DNA from: Planctomycetia bacterium
GTDB lineage: Bacteria > Planctomycetota > Planctomycetia > Gemmatales > Gemmataceae
DNA: 64,000 nt
Direction of reading: 5' to 3'
NCBI GenBank assembly: GCA_005786805.1
Contig: SYCV01000066.1
Coordinates: 62,001-126,000 of the forward strand
Shown here: in pieces, positions 24,535 to 32,992 of the stretch
Numbering within the stretch: position 1 is the first letter of the stretch
Layout of the letters: each line of letters starts with the position of its first letter
Notes under the pieces: generated by a model
Told to the model about the DNA's origin: nothing
Databases searched by the model: none
What the model saw: the letters and a program-made list of their open reading frames with translations, nothing else
Translations under genes and position numbers: made by a program

Positions 24535-25440
24535 ATGCTTCCGTTAAACACAGTTGAAAAACCCGAACCAGGCAGGCGACTACCCTCGTGGATGAAAAAA
24601 CAACTTCCTGCGGGAAATCAAAATTCGTTCACGCAATCACTGTTGGACGAACTTAAACTTGAAACAGTTTGTGAAAACGCCCGTTGCCCCAACAGGGCCG
24701 AATGCTACTCTAGAAAAACCGCGACTTTCATGATCTTGGGAAATGTTTGCACCCGTCCTTGTGGTTTTTGCTCGGTGCCAAAAGGTGCCCCGTTGCATGT
24801 GGAAGATGATGAGCCGGAAAGGGTAGCTGAAGCTGCACTTAGATTGGGTTTGAAGTTTGTCGTCATAACATCTGTCACCCGAGATGACCTGCCTGATGGT
24901 GGGGCAGACCATTTTCGAAGGTGCATAATCGCAGTTAGAGAAAAAACTGGTGCCTCAGTTGAGGTCTTGACCCCTGATTTTCAGGGGGACTTTGATGCTG
25001 TTGATGTTGTTCTTTCAGCGGAACCCGAAGTATTCAATCATAACATGGAGACTGTTCCCAGGCTTTACAGAAAAGCACGGGGCAGGGCGGTTTATGAGCG
25101 CAGTCTTGCGGTCCTCCATCATTCAAAAAAAACAAAACCCCACATTGTGACAAAATCCAGCATCATGCTTGGAATGGGTGAAACCAATGATGAGCTAATG
25201 GATGTTTTCGCGGATCTTAGGGCTGTTGATTGCGATACCTTGACATTGGGGCAATACCTTTCCCCCACACTCAAGCATATGCCGATTGCAAGGTTTGTTC
25301 ACCCCGATGAGTTTGATCAACTCGCCCAATTGGCAAGGTCGCTTGGATTCAAGAAGGTTGTTGCTGGTCCGTTTGTTCGCTCCAGTTACCATGCGGATGA
25401 GATGGCTGAAGTGAACCTGCATGCCGGGCATATTTCTTGA
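24535..25440 (+). CDS. lipA: lipoyl synthase
   Basis: 301 aa from the ATG at 24535, preceded by AGAAGGGCGG; the track start at 24508 is upstream of this site. It is a radical SAM enzyme that inserts two sulfurs into octanoyl groups on lipoyl domains. The auxiliary cluster cysteines are in 'CENARCPNRAEC' and the radical SAM cluster in 'CTRPCGFCSV' (CxxxCxxC). Further family blocks are 'VITSVTRDDLPDGGADHF', 'FNHNMETVPRLY', 'KSSIMLGMGE' and the C-terminal 'GPFVRSSYHADE' with the conserved RSSY serine. It overlaps or abuts tmk. No lipB is adjacent. Confidence 0.96.
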   Translation: MLPLNTVEKPEPGRRLPSWMKKQLPAGNQNSFTQSLLDELKLETVCENARCPNRAECYSRKTATFMILGNVCTRPCGFCSVPKGAPLHVEDDEPERVAEAALRLGLKFVVITSVTRDDLPDGGADHFRRCIIAVREKTGASVEVLTPDFQGDFDAVDVVLSAEPEVFNHNMETVPRLYRKARGRAVYERSLAVLHHSKKTKPHIVTKSSIMLGMGETNDELMDVFADLRAVDCDTLTLGQYLSPTLKHMPIARFVHPDEFDQLAQLARSLGFKKVVAGPFVRSSYHADEMAEVNLHAGHIS

Positions 25441-25457
25441 GTCCGGGGACACCGTCG

Positions 25458-26084
25458 ATGCGAAAAGGTTTTTTTGTCAGTTTTGATGGCTTGGATGGCT
25501 GTGGAAAATCTACCCAGGTTAAATTGTTGGCTTCCAATCTTGCATCCCGGGGCATGAAAACAACGACATGCATAGATCCGGGCGGCACTGAACTCGGGAA
25601 AATACTGCGTGAAATCCTGCTTCATCATAAATCACAAATAGCAACCAGGTGTGAGGCGCTTTTATTCATGGCGAGTAGGGCCCAGCTTGTTGATCAGGTT
25701 GTTTTACCAGCATTGGACAGGGGCGAGGTTGTGATCTCTGACAGATATTTATTCGCCAATGTTGTTTATCAGGGCTATGGTGGGGGTTTGAATCCTGATG
25801 AGCTTTGGCAAGCCGGGATTTTGTCAACCAATGGCATATTACCTGATGTGACTTTCCTGCTGGATTTGCCTGTTTCTGTCTCCCGCCAAAGAGTTGGAAA
25901 ACCCTCTGATCGAATGGAACAAAGATCGGACGAATATTTTGAAAATGTAAGGAAAGGTTTTTTGAAGGAAGCCTCGATTGGAAGACAAAATATCAAGGTG
26001 ATCGATGCTGAGCTTTCTGAAAAAATCGTGGGTGAATTGGTTCTGTCAGAAGTTGATGAATTGATTCGGAAGCGTGGTTCCTGA
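25458..26084 (+). CDS. tmk: thymidylate kinase
   Basis: 208 aa from the ATG at 25458 (the track uses a TTG at 25437 that overlaps lipA by 4 bp). It phosphorylates dTMP to dTDP. P-loop 'FDGLDGCGKSTQ', the DR(Y/H) motif in 'VVISDRYLFANVVYQGYGGG', and a lid region with 'DLPVSVSRQRVGKPSDRME' are present. Length is standard. It is followed after 28 bp by holB; the tmk-holB pairing is common in bacteria. Confidence 0.95.
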   Translation: MRKGFFVSFDGLDGCGKSTQVKLLASNLASRGMKTTTCIDPGGTELGKILREILLHHKSQIATRCEALLFMASRAQLVDQVVLPALDRGEVVISDRYLFANVVYQGYGGGLNPDELWQAGILSTNGILPDVTFLLDLPVSVSRQRVGKPSDRMEQRSDEYFENVRKGFLKEASIGRQNIKVIDAELSEKIVGELVLSEVDELIRKRGS

Positions 26085-26112
26085 CTAAAGTCATCATGTA
26101 GGAAGTATTCTT

Positions 26113-27141
26113 TTGTCTTGGAAAGATATCATAGGCCATGGCAGCCAGATTAAATTTCTAATACAGGCATGGAAAACCAATAGGCTTGGACAAGCGTATT
26201 TTTTTCATGGCTTGGATGGCGTTGGTAAAAGAACCATCGCTGTGGAGTTTGGGAAAGCCCTTCTTTGCCAATCCGCACGCGGAAATTTTGAGGCTTGTGA
26301 TGAATGCCCCTCGTGTAAATTGGTAGATGTTGATAATCATCCTGATTTGCAAAGACATTTTTGCCCCAGGGATGTTCATGAATTTCCCAGGGAGTTGATG
26401 AAGGAAATCTGCGATAACTTTTCACTGAAATCCTCCCGGGGCGGAGCCAAAGTATTAGTGATTGATGACTGTGACCTGTTGAATGAGGAATCAGGCAATA
26501 TTTTTTTGAAATCACTCGAGGAACCTCCCCCACAGTCGATTATTTTTCTCATTGGCACCAGTGTTGAGCGCCAGCTTGAAACGATTCTTTCAAGATGCCA
26601 GAAACTTGCCTTTCACGGACTTTCAAATGCCGAAGTGGAACTGGTTTTATCAACCAAAAATATTGAAGGGGTACCTGATCTTAAAAGAATTGCCAGTGCA
26701 TGTGGAGGTTCTATCTCCCAGGCGCTGATGATGACAAACCCAGAATTTTCAAAAATTGAAGAATTTTTTTTGACCGAGATCATCGCACCGGTTCCCGACC
26801 CTGTGAAATTGATCAAGATGGTTGTTGATTTTGTTGAGAATGCGGGAAAGGATTCTTCCTCCCAAAGAGGCAGGGCCCGGTGGTTGATCCAGTGTGTGCT
26901 TGCCTGGCTTCGAACGCAGATGATCGTGAAAAGTAATGGGTCTCCAAATCCCAGTCCCAGGTTTCAATTGCCTGGAACAGTTGAAATGGGAAAAGTCCTG
27001 GCCATGATTGAGGCTTGTTTTCAGGCTGAAAACCAAATGCAAAGAAGAGTCCAGCTTCAGCTTGTCATCCAGTGGTGGATTGATGGTTTGATCTGGGCTG
27101 ATACGGTGGCACCATTCAGTTCCCCAGTTGGCCATGTTTAA
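26113..27141 (+). CDS. holB: DNA polymerase III subunit delta' (clamp-loader)
   Basis: 342 aa starting at a TTG codon, supported by GGAAG 7 nt upstream and the typical N-terminus 'SWKDIIGHGSQIKFLIQAW'. It is an AAA+ clamp-loader subunit with P-loop-like 'YFFHGLDGVGKRT', a zinc module in 'CDECPSC' plus an upstream Cys, 'VLVIDDCDLLNEESGNIFLK' followed by 'SLEEPPP' (Walker B/sensor region), and 'LSRCQKLAFHGLS' with the SRC arginine finger motif. Co-oriented with lipA and tmk and probably in one transcript. Confidence 0.92.
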   Translation: MSWKDIIGHGSQIKFLIQAWKTNRLGQAYFFHGLDGVGKRTIAVEFGKALLCQSARGNFEACDECPSCKLVDVDNHPDLQRHFCPRDVHEFPRELMKEICDNFSLKSSRGGAKVLVIDDCDLLNEESGNIFLKSLEEPPPQSIIFLIGTSVERQLETILSRCQKLAFHGLSNAEVELVLSTKNIEGVPDLKRIASACGGSISQALMMTNPEFSKIEEFFLTEIIAPVPDPVKLIKMVVDFVENAGKDSSSQRGRARWLIQCVLAWLRTQMIVKSNGSPNPSPRFQLPGTVEMGKVLAMIEACFQAENQMQRRVQLQLVIQWWIDGLIWADTVAPFSSPVGHV

Positions 27142-27148
27142 ATAATAT

Positions 27149-28063
27149 TCATTCCATCGGATTGTTCGATTTCCAATCCAGCTTCCAAGCCTTGTAAAGC
27201 GACATGGTTGACTCAAGTCTTTGCCTGCAATCTTCCAGAAATAAGAATTCACTTTCTCCTTGGAAAAATTCAAAGTCTTTTTTATGCACTTCTAAGGCGA
27301 ATTTTATTTTTGATGTTGTTTTGATTTGAAAATGAAGATCGTTGATCATTCCAAGATAGCTTTGTCCATTTTTGAGGAATTTCAAGAATTTTGCAGCTTT
27401 TTCAGGTTGTATGGCATCACCCATTATTTCCATGCCGTAGCGTAAAAATTTAAGCTTCAGTCTGAAGGAATGCATCGCATGTTCCGAATCTTCAAGTGTT
27501 TCCATTTCTGCATTGATATCGTCATAATTGGTCATAATACCAAGCCTTGACCATTCGAGAAAACTTGGTGAGGTCGTGTTATTTTTAAATTGGTGAATCT
27601 TCAGTTTTGCCTTTAAGAGAAAGGAGGTTAATTTGTCAGCCTTTGCCTTGAAAAACTTCATGGCGATTTTTTCAAATCGTTGGCGGTTTGCCCAAGCTAT
27701 ACCATCTAAAAAAAATGTCTTTTGAGCCGGGTTTGAAATTCCCCTGTGATTTTCCAACGCATTGGCATAGGAGTCCCAGTTTCGTAAAGTGCCTAGATTT
27801 TCCAGCACTCCTTCCGCCCTTGATTGAACCTTATTAAACAATCTTTTTGATGACACTCTTTTGAAAAGTCTTGCTGCTACAATTAGTCTTCTGCAGGCAA
27901 CCCTTGTTTTGTGTACTAGTTTCGCAGATACTCCGTCGATCCAGTTTTTTTTGTCCAAAAGCACTGCAAGTTGTTCAATTCTCAAATTCAATACGGTTCT
28001 TATGCCCTCTTCTAGAGTGGTGCTTGAATTGATTAGGGCAGGGGGGTACTGGTTTTCTGTCAT
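27149..28063 (-). CDS. CHAD domain-containing protein
   Basis: 304 aa, helical and rich in Lys and Arg. The CHAD signature of basic helices is visible: 'VHKTRVACRRLIVAARLFKR' near residue 50 (the HxxRVxxRR core) and the second half 'HAMHSFRLKLKFLRYGMEI'. CHAD domains bind inorganic polyphosphate; some members localise to polyP granules. Its start overlaps the end of the upstream FAD oxidase gene by 4 bp, so the two are translationally coupled. It is convergent with holB (7 bp apart). No polyphosphate kinase or CYTH phosphatase is nearby. Confidence 0.85.
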   Translation of the reverse strand: MTENQYPPALINSSTTLEEGIRTVLNLRIEQLAVLLDKKNWIDGVSAKLVHKTRVACRRLIVAARLFKRVSSKRLFNKVQSRAEGVLENLGTLRNWDSYANALENHRGISNPAQKTFFLDGIAWANRQRFEKIAMKFFKAKADKLTSFLLKAKLKIHQFKNNTTSPSFLEWSRLGIMTNYDDINAEMETLEDSEHAMHSFRLKLKFLRYGMEIMGDAIQPEKAAKFLKFLKNGQSYLGMINDLHFQIKTTSKIKFALEVHKKDFEFFQGESEFLFLEDCRQRLESTMSLYKAWKLDWKSNNPME

Positions 28064-29175
28064 GATTGGAAAAGTGACTTGGTGTCTTGGTGGGTGGTAT
28101 GCATAAAATAGCCCGGGTTGAATTCTGTTTTTTCTCCCAATAACAATGATTTTATTACCATTGCTGTGGCGGGGGAGGTTTGAAGGCCTTGTCGAAAATG
28201 TCCGGTCGCAAAATATAAGTTTTCTGAGAATGGGGATTTTCCTATTAATGGCCGGCCATTACTGGATGCGGGTCGTAATCCAGACCATTGATCAATTATC
28301 TTGGCTTTTTCGATATCGGGGATGATATCACATGCTGTTTTAAACAAAAGGTCCCGTGCATCGGATGAAGTGCTTGGGTTGAATCCGACATCCTCCTCGG
28401 TTGATCCCACCAGGACCAAGTCGTCTCTTCTGGGCACAATATACATTTTTCCATTGAGAATGATTTCCTTGAGTTTCAAAGAGGATTGCAAAAGAAGCAT
28501 TTGACCTTTGATTGGGAAAATATTTACATCAATTTGTTCTTGTTTCAAAAAAATTCCAGACCAGCATCCGGTGGTGATAATGAATTGATCCGCGGTAAAC
28601 ACTCCTGATTCGGAATCCAACCCAATGATTTTTTCTCCTTTTCTAAGCAGCCCGGTGATTTTGCAGTCATTGTATATTTTGACTCCAAGTGATATGCAGG
28701 CCTTTGTAAGTGCTTTTAAATGCCTTGGGTTTCTGATTTGTGCCATATCTTGAAAGTGGATGGCTTTTTCGAATTTTTTACTGATATGCGGAAATGAACT
28801 GTGAAGTTCGGGCGCATCGACCCTTTTAAAATTAATATTTTCTTGTTGGAATCCCTGTTCACTCATCTCATCAAATTCTTGGGTTAGTTCCAGTCCACCA
28901 CAAACGGTGTAACCATTATTTATCCCGGTTAATTGCAATAATTCTGAAGATAACTCTGGGAAAAGTTGGGCACTTTTGGCCCTTAGCCAATCGACGGGAT
29001 TTTTCGCATGGCAGGGATTTCCGGGAGGAATAATCCCGGCACCAGCCCAGGATGCCTTTCGAAAAGGTAAATATTGATCAACCAGGCTTACCCTTATTTT
29101 GCTTTTGGCAAGAGTGTATGCGGTGCTTAACCCGATTACACCCGCCCCAACTATGATAATGTCTTGTGAATACAT
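28060..29175 (-). CDS. FAD-dependent amine oxidase of the glycine oxidase (ThiO) family
   Basis: 371 aa DAO-fold flavoprotein. FAD motif 'IIIVGAGVIGLSTAYTLA' is at the N-terminus, with 'RKASWAGAGIIPPG' after it, and the C-terminal 'IIDQWSGLRPASSNGRPLIG' and 'NLYFATGHFRQGLQTSPATA' match ThiO-type oxidases that convert glycine to iminoglyoxylate for thiamine thiazole synthesis. No other thi gene is in the window, so another D-amino acid or sarcosine-like substrate is possible. It is divergent from mutS2 and coupled to the CHAD gene. Confidence 0.85.
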   Translation of the reverse strand: MYSQDIIIVGAGVIGLSTAYTLAKSKIRVSLVDQYLPFRKASWAGAGIIPPGNPCHAKNPVDWLRAKSAQLFPELSSELLQLTGINNGYTVCGGLELTQEFDEMSEQGFQQENINFKRVDAPELHSSFPHISKKFEKAIHFQDMAQIRNPRHLKALTKACISLGVKIYNDCKITGLLRKGEKIIGLDSESGVFTADQFIITTGCWSGIFLKQEQIDVNIFPIKGQMLLLQSSLKLKEIILNGKMYIVPRRDDLVLVGSTEEDVGFNPSTSSDARDLLFKTACDIIPDIEKAKIIDQWSGLRPASSNGRPLIGKSPFSENLYFATGHFRQGLQTSPATAMVIKSLLLGEKTEFNPGYFMHTTHQDTKSLFQS

Positions 29176-29268
29176 ATTTCTTTTATAGTGAAATAAGCCT
29201 TATATTTGTGGGGTGATTTCTGTAAATTCATGATATGTCCGAATTATTATATACATGGCATTGATAGG

Positions 29269-31200
29269 ATGGTTTCTGTGGCCTTCGACCCGCATACCTT
29301 GGAACTTTTGCAATTTACCAAAATAAGGGAGATGACCGCTTCCTATTGTTTTACATCACTTGGCAAAGAGCGGGCCCATCAGCTCGACAGGATCGATAGC
29401 TTAGAAGTTCTTAGAGAAGAGATACTACTCGTGACAGAAATGGTCATGGGGCTTTCCCTTGGCCAGTCCCCACCCTTTGCAGGCCTATCCGACATAAGGG
29501 TTTTGGTAAGGCGTGCCTCGATTGGGTCCCAGCTTACCGCGGAACAACTGCTACAGATTTCAGATACCTTGGTTTGTTCCGGTCATATTTATCGCTACAG
29601 GATGAAGCTGCATGAATCCCTGATGACTCTCTCAGACCTGCTTGCACCAGTTGAGGATTTCAGCCTTACCGCCAAAATGATACAGGGGTGCATTGATCCA
29701 AGGGGGCAGGTTCTTGACATGGCTAGCACTGAACTTGCGGCAATCCGATCAAAAATATCCGTGATCGAGGAAGCTATTCAGGTTCAAATAAGAAAAATCA
29801 TTTCTGATCCGGAAATTAAAAAGATTCTTCGTTATCCCAACGCGACATTCAGTGGTGATCATTGTGTGTTACCGATACCTGCGAATCACAGGCAAAAAAT
29901 CCAAGGCGTGGTCCATCGTACAAGTAGTACTGGGGATACGCTTTTTATTGAGCCCGCGCGAATTGCAAAACTTAGTTCTGATCGTTCTGTTTTGAAGGCG
30001 GAGGAATTGAGAGAGATTGGTAAAATCCTAAGAAGACTCAGCTCGGAAGTTGGGAAAATCGCGACTCCCATCACTTTTTCTGTTGAGATATTGGCCCATC
30101 TGGATTTGATCTATGGAAAGGCCAAATTCAGTATTGATTTCAACATGGTTCCTCCGATTGTGGAAAAGGGCACTTTGCTTTTGCTCAAGCAAGCAAGACA
30201 TCCCCTGGTTGAGGATTTGTTGAAAAAACAAAATTTTCAGAATGATGGGGATAAAGAAAGAAGAATGATAGTTCCGATTGATGTGACCCTTGGTGGCGAT
30301 TATCGGTTGCTTGTGATAACAGGGCCAAATACTGGGGGAAAAACAATCTCCCTCAAGACTGTTGGCTTATTGACAGTAATGGCTTTGTCGGGAATGCATG
30401 TTCCAGCTTCCGCTGGTTGTGTTATTCCAAAATTGGATGATATTTACGCGGATATAGGTGATGAACAAAGCATTGAACAGTCATTGAGCACATTTAGTTC
30501 TCATATTTCAAGAATATCCGAGATATTCAAGCGTGTTGGTTCCAAAAGTCTTGTTCTATTGGATGAAATGGGTGCGGGTACGGACCCTGTTGAGGGGGCT
30601 GCTTTAGGTCGTGCAATTCTTGACGGGCTAGGGGATAACAAATGCCTTGGGATGGTGACGACCCATCTGGGAGATTTAAAAACCTATGCCTTGGATCATG
30701 ATTTTGCCCAAAACGCAGCTGTTGAATTTGATTTGGAAACATTGCGTCCAACCTACAGGCTTCTAACGGGAAGGTTCGGGAAAAGTAATGCATTAAGGAT
30801 TGCAAGGCGGCTTGAGTTTCCCATCGATCTTTTGAAGAAAGCGCATCGCCATTTGAAAAAGAAGCGCAAGGGAAAAAGATTGTCAAAGTTGCAGAGGGAA
30901 AAAGAAGAAATAACCAAGGAGCGGAATCTCATTTTGGAGGCGGAATTAGAAGCCCGACAGAAGGAAATGTTGGCCAGGCAGCAGGATATCGCACGCAGGA
31001 GAGAGAATGAGAAAATACAGGCGTTGCATGATTTTCGCATGAATTTGAAGGCTGGCGATGTGGTTCTTGTTCAAAGATTTGACAAGGATGGGAAAGTTGT
31101 CCGGGTTGACCAGAAGCGTTGGCAAGCCAAAGTTAATGTGGGACTTGGGGAATGGGAAATCCCAATGGATGAAATTTTTCCCCCTGAGAAAACAAATTGA
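29269..31200 (+). CDS. mutS2: MutS2-type ATPase lacking the Smr nuclease domain
   Basis: 643 aa from the ATG at 29269; MutS2 proteins are usually about 770-800 aa. The N-terminal 'LELLQFTKIREMTASYCFTS' and the lever/clamp region are typical. The ATPase has Walker A 'VITGPNTGGKTISLKTVG', 'DEQSIEQSLSTFSSHI', Walker B 'LVLLDEMGAGTDPVEGAALG' and 'MVTTHLGDLKTYA'. A basic coiled coil (about 520-610) follows, then a small KOW-like beta segment ('GDVVLVQRFDKDGKVVRV'). The chain ends there; the C-terminal Smr endonuclease domain with its LDxR motif is absent, and no Smr ORF follows. MutS2 acts on branched DNA and collided ribosomes in other bacteria. Confidence 0.92.
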   Translation: MVSVAFDPHTLELLQFTKIREMTASYCFTSLGKERAHQLDRIDSLEVLREEILLVTEMVMGLSLGQSPPFAGLSDIRVLVRRASIGSQLTAEQLLQISDTLVCSGHIYRYRMKLHESLMTLSDLLAPVEDFSLTAKMIQGCIDPRGQVLDMASTELAAIRSKISVIEEAIQVQIRKIISDPEIKKILRYPNATFSGDHCVLPIPANHRQKIQGVVHRTSSTGDTLFIEPARIAKLSSDRSVLKAEELREIGKILRRLSSEVGKIATPITFSVEILAHLDLIYGKAKFSIDFNMVPPIVEKGTLLLLKQARHPLVEDLLKKQNFQNDGDKERRMIVPIDVTLGGDYRLLVITGPNTGGKTISLKTVGLLTVMALSGMHVPASAGCVIPKLDDIYADIGDEQSIEQSLSTFSSHISRISEIFKRVGSKSLVLLDEMGAGTDPVEGAALGRAILDGLGDNKCLGMVTTHLGDLKTYALDHDFAQNAAVEFDLETLRPTYRLLTGRFGKSNALRIARRLEFPIDLLKKAHRHLKKKRKGKRLSKLQREKEEITKERNLILEAELEARQKEMLARQQDIARRRENEKIQALHDFRMNLKAGDVVLVQRFDKDGKVVRVDQKRWQAKVNVGLGEWEIPMDEIFPPEKTN

Positions 31201-31253
31201 TCATATCGCCGGCACCCACGGTTTAAAGTTTGCTTGATTTGGGTGATTTCGCA

Positions 31254-32132
31254 TTAAGCCTTGTTTGTTGGCGCATACCCAATGGTTTCGAGCATTTCTG
31301 GTTTAACTTTTGCAAGAAAACTGATCATTGTTCCCACGGTCAACCCTTCAATTATTCCAAGTGGGATGTGAAGAATGCATGTGATGAAAATGATTGGTTC
31401 CAAATTTGGGACGCCCGATATCAACATGATTGCTGAATGTAAAAATATGGTTAAGATCACTCCCGATATTCCGATGAAAAAACCAAGAGCGAACAGTATT
31501 CCTTTTTTTGATTTCATGAACCCCCAGGAAATGATCATGGAAGACACCATGAAACCGAGAATCGTTTTGGGTGATGACGCAAAAATAATTAATTGATCAG
31601 GGATTTGTGATTTTTCGAGAAAATTAAACTGCCATACTAGCATCATTATTCCCGAAGTGATTGAAAATAGGCAGGCATTTGTGATGAAAAATATGATGAG
31701 GAACTGGACTGCTGGTTTACCCGATAAAAGAGGTTTTTGAATGGTTTTGGTCAAAATGTTTATTAATAAGGCTGGGATAGTCATTACGCAAATGTTTAGA
31801 CCCAGCGATAGGAATCCGCCATGGGCAAATAGAAGGGATTGCAAAAGCAAGGCTGGAGCGATGGCGAGGACGGCATGTTGGCCAAGAAGCACCCCGATAA
31901 GTCCATTTAAAAGAAGATGTGTTTTTGGGCCGCCAGGAATCTGGATCGGTAAAAGACTGGTTAGAAAAAAAACCGCCGTCAAAAATGAGATTTTTGGGAT
32001 GTCGTTGTCTGGAAGTTTTCTGCCTCCGAGGAATATCAGCAGAAACGCGATTCCCCAACCCATGATTATTCCTGTTCCCAGGATCAAGCCATCGGGGAGA
32101 TGTACTGCAAATATAGGCTCAATAAAATCCAT
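31254..32132 (-). CDS. CbiM-family cobalt/nickel energy-coupling-factor permease
   Basis: 292 aa, about seven hydrophobic helices. The N-terminal 'AVHLPDGLI' is the CbiM/NikM metal-binding His region (a His near the N-terminus enters the Co/Ni site). 'PGGPKTHLLLNGLIGVLLG' and 'PALLLQSLLFAHGGFLSLGL' are diagnostic CbiM blocks, and the end 'LGIIEGLTVGTMISFL' is typical. It is about 60 residues longer than most CbiM, with extra hydrophobic sequence in the second half. It follows the DUF4198 gene by 9 bp; no CbiQ or CbiO is in the window. Co versus Ni cannot be decided. Confidence 0.85.
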   Translation of the reverse strand: MDFIEPIFAVHLPDGLILGTGIIMGWGIAFLLIFLGGRKLPDNDIPKISFLTAVFFLTSLLPIQIPGGPKTHLLLNGLIGVLLGQHAVLAIAPALLLQSLLFAHGGFLSLGLNICVMTIPALLINILTKTIQKPLLSGKPAVQFLIIFFITNACLFSITSGIMMLVWQFNFLEKSQIPDQLIIFASSPKTILGFMVSSMIISWGFMKSKKGILFALGFFIGISGVILTIFLHSAIMLISGVPNLEPIIFITCILHIPLGIIEGLTVGTMISFLAKVKPEMLETIGYAPTNKA

Positions 32133-32141
32133 TTGTTGAGG

Positions 32142-32933
32142 TCATGGGGTTTGCGGAGTATCAACAAAATACCAGAAGGTGGTTCGCTGTCTTAAGGTTC
32201 TGGTCTCATTATTTTTCATTGTCACTGATTCCCTCGCTTCTGTCGTGATGCTCCACCATCCTGAACTTGGCGCTGAGAATGATACTATTCCAGAATCATC
32301 AGCTTTTGATGTGAAAGTTATAAGTTCATCGGGAGGAAGGTTCTTGGGGGGAATTGGATTCCATTTTTCGATTTCAAACATCCAGCCTTTTGGTGGCGAA
32401 AGTTTCTTTCGTGCCTGTTCATTGATCTGAAATCGGGCGATCATTCCCGGCAAAATGCCATAAGGTCTAGTTATGGGCATAAGTTCAAATTCCGTGATTG
32501 GTCCGGCATCCCAATTGTTCTGGGTTTGGACATGCACCACAACCTTGATCGTGTCTTGGATGAATTCCTTTTCAGATTCCATCCATACAGGTTGTGATTT
32601 TACGACGATCACATGATCTCCCCGGGACTCAGTTTTAAATTCACCCCTGAAGAAGGTTGTTTCTTTTTTGCCGGACTTGTCCTTCAAAGGTTTAAAACTA
32701 TTGGTGATATCTGCTGTTGATCCTTTTGGTGATTGAAGGATTACTTTCTCGGGTTTAAGGGTGTCTTGTAATTCGCATTCGAATGGGTGCCCAAACTTGA
32801 AATCAAAAACGACGTTGTCACCTTTTTGCAGGGATGCTTTGTCCGGAATTAAAATATGGAAGTGTGCAAATGATAAGGTTGAGAGTGATAACATCACCAA
32901 AACAGTATAAAGTCTGATCATTTTCAGGCCCAT
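32142..32933 (-). CDS. DUF4198 periplasmic protein, NikK-like metal-uptake accessory
   Basis: 263 aa with a signal peptide ('LYTVLVMLSLSTLSFA') whose predicted cleavage exposes 'HFHILIPDKASLQKGD'. That His-rich mature N-terminus is characteristic of DUF4198/NikK-type proteins found with Ni/Co ECF transporters. The rest is beta-sandwich-like ('FKFGHPFECELQD', 'GVSFSAPSSGWW'-like end). Gene order DUF4198-cbiM with a 9-bp gap supports a joint metal-uptake role in the periplasm. The start may be Met1 or Met5. Confidence 0.75.
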   Translation of the reverse strand: MGLKMIRLYTVLVMLSLSTLSFAHFHILIPDKASLQKGDNVVFDFKFGHPFECELQDTLKPEKVILQSPKGSTADITNSFKPLKDKSGKKETTFFRGEFKTESRGDHVIVVKSQPVWMESEKEFIQDTIKVVVHVQTQNNWDAGPITEFELMPITRPYGILPGMIARFQINEQARKKLSPPKGWMFEIEKWNPIPPKNLPPDELITFTSKADDSGIVSFSAPSSGWWSITTEARESVTMKNNETRTLRQRTTFWYFVDTPQTP

Positions 32934-32992
32934 TGGGGAATAATCAATAATAAAAGTCTAGGAATAATCGAGCCAAGAGTCATGTTTTAACC

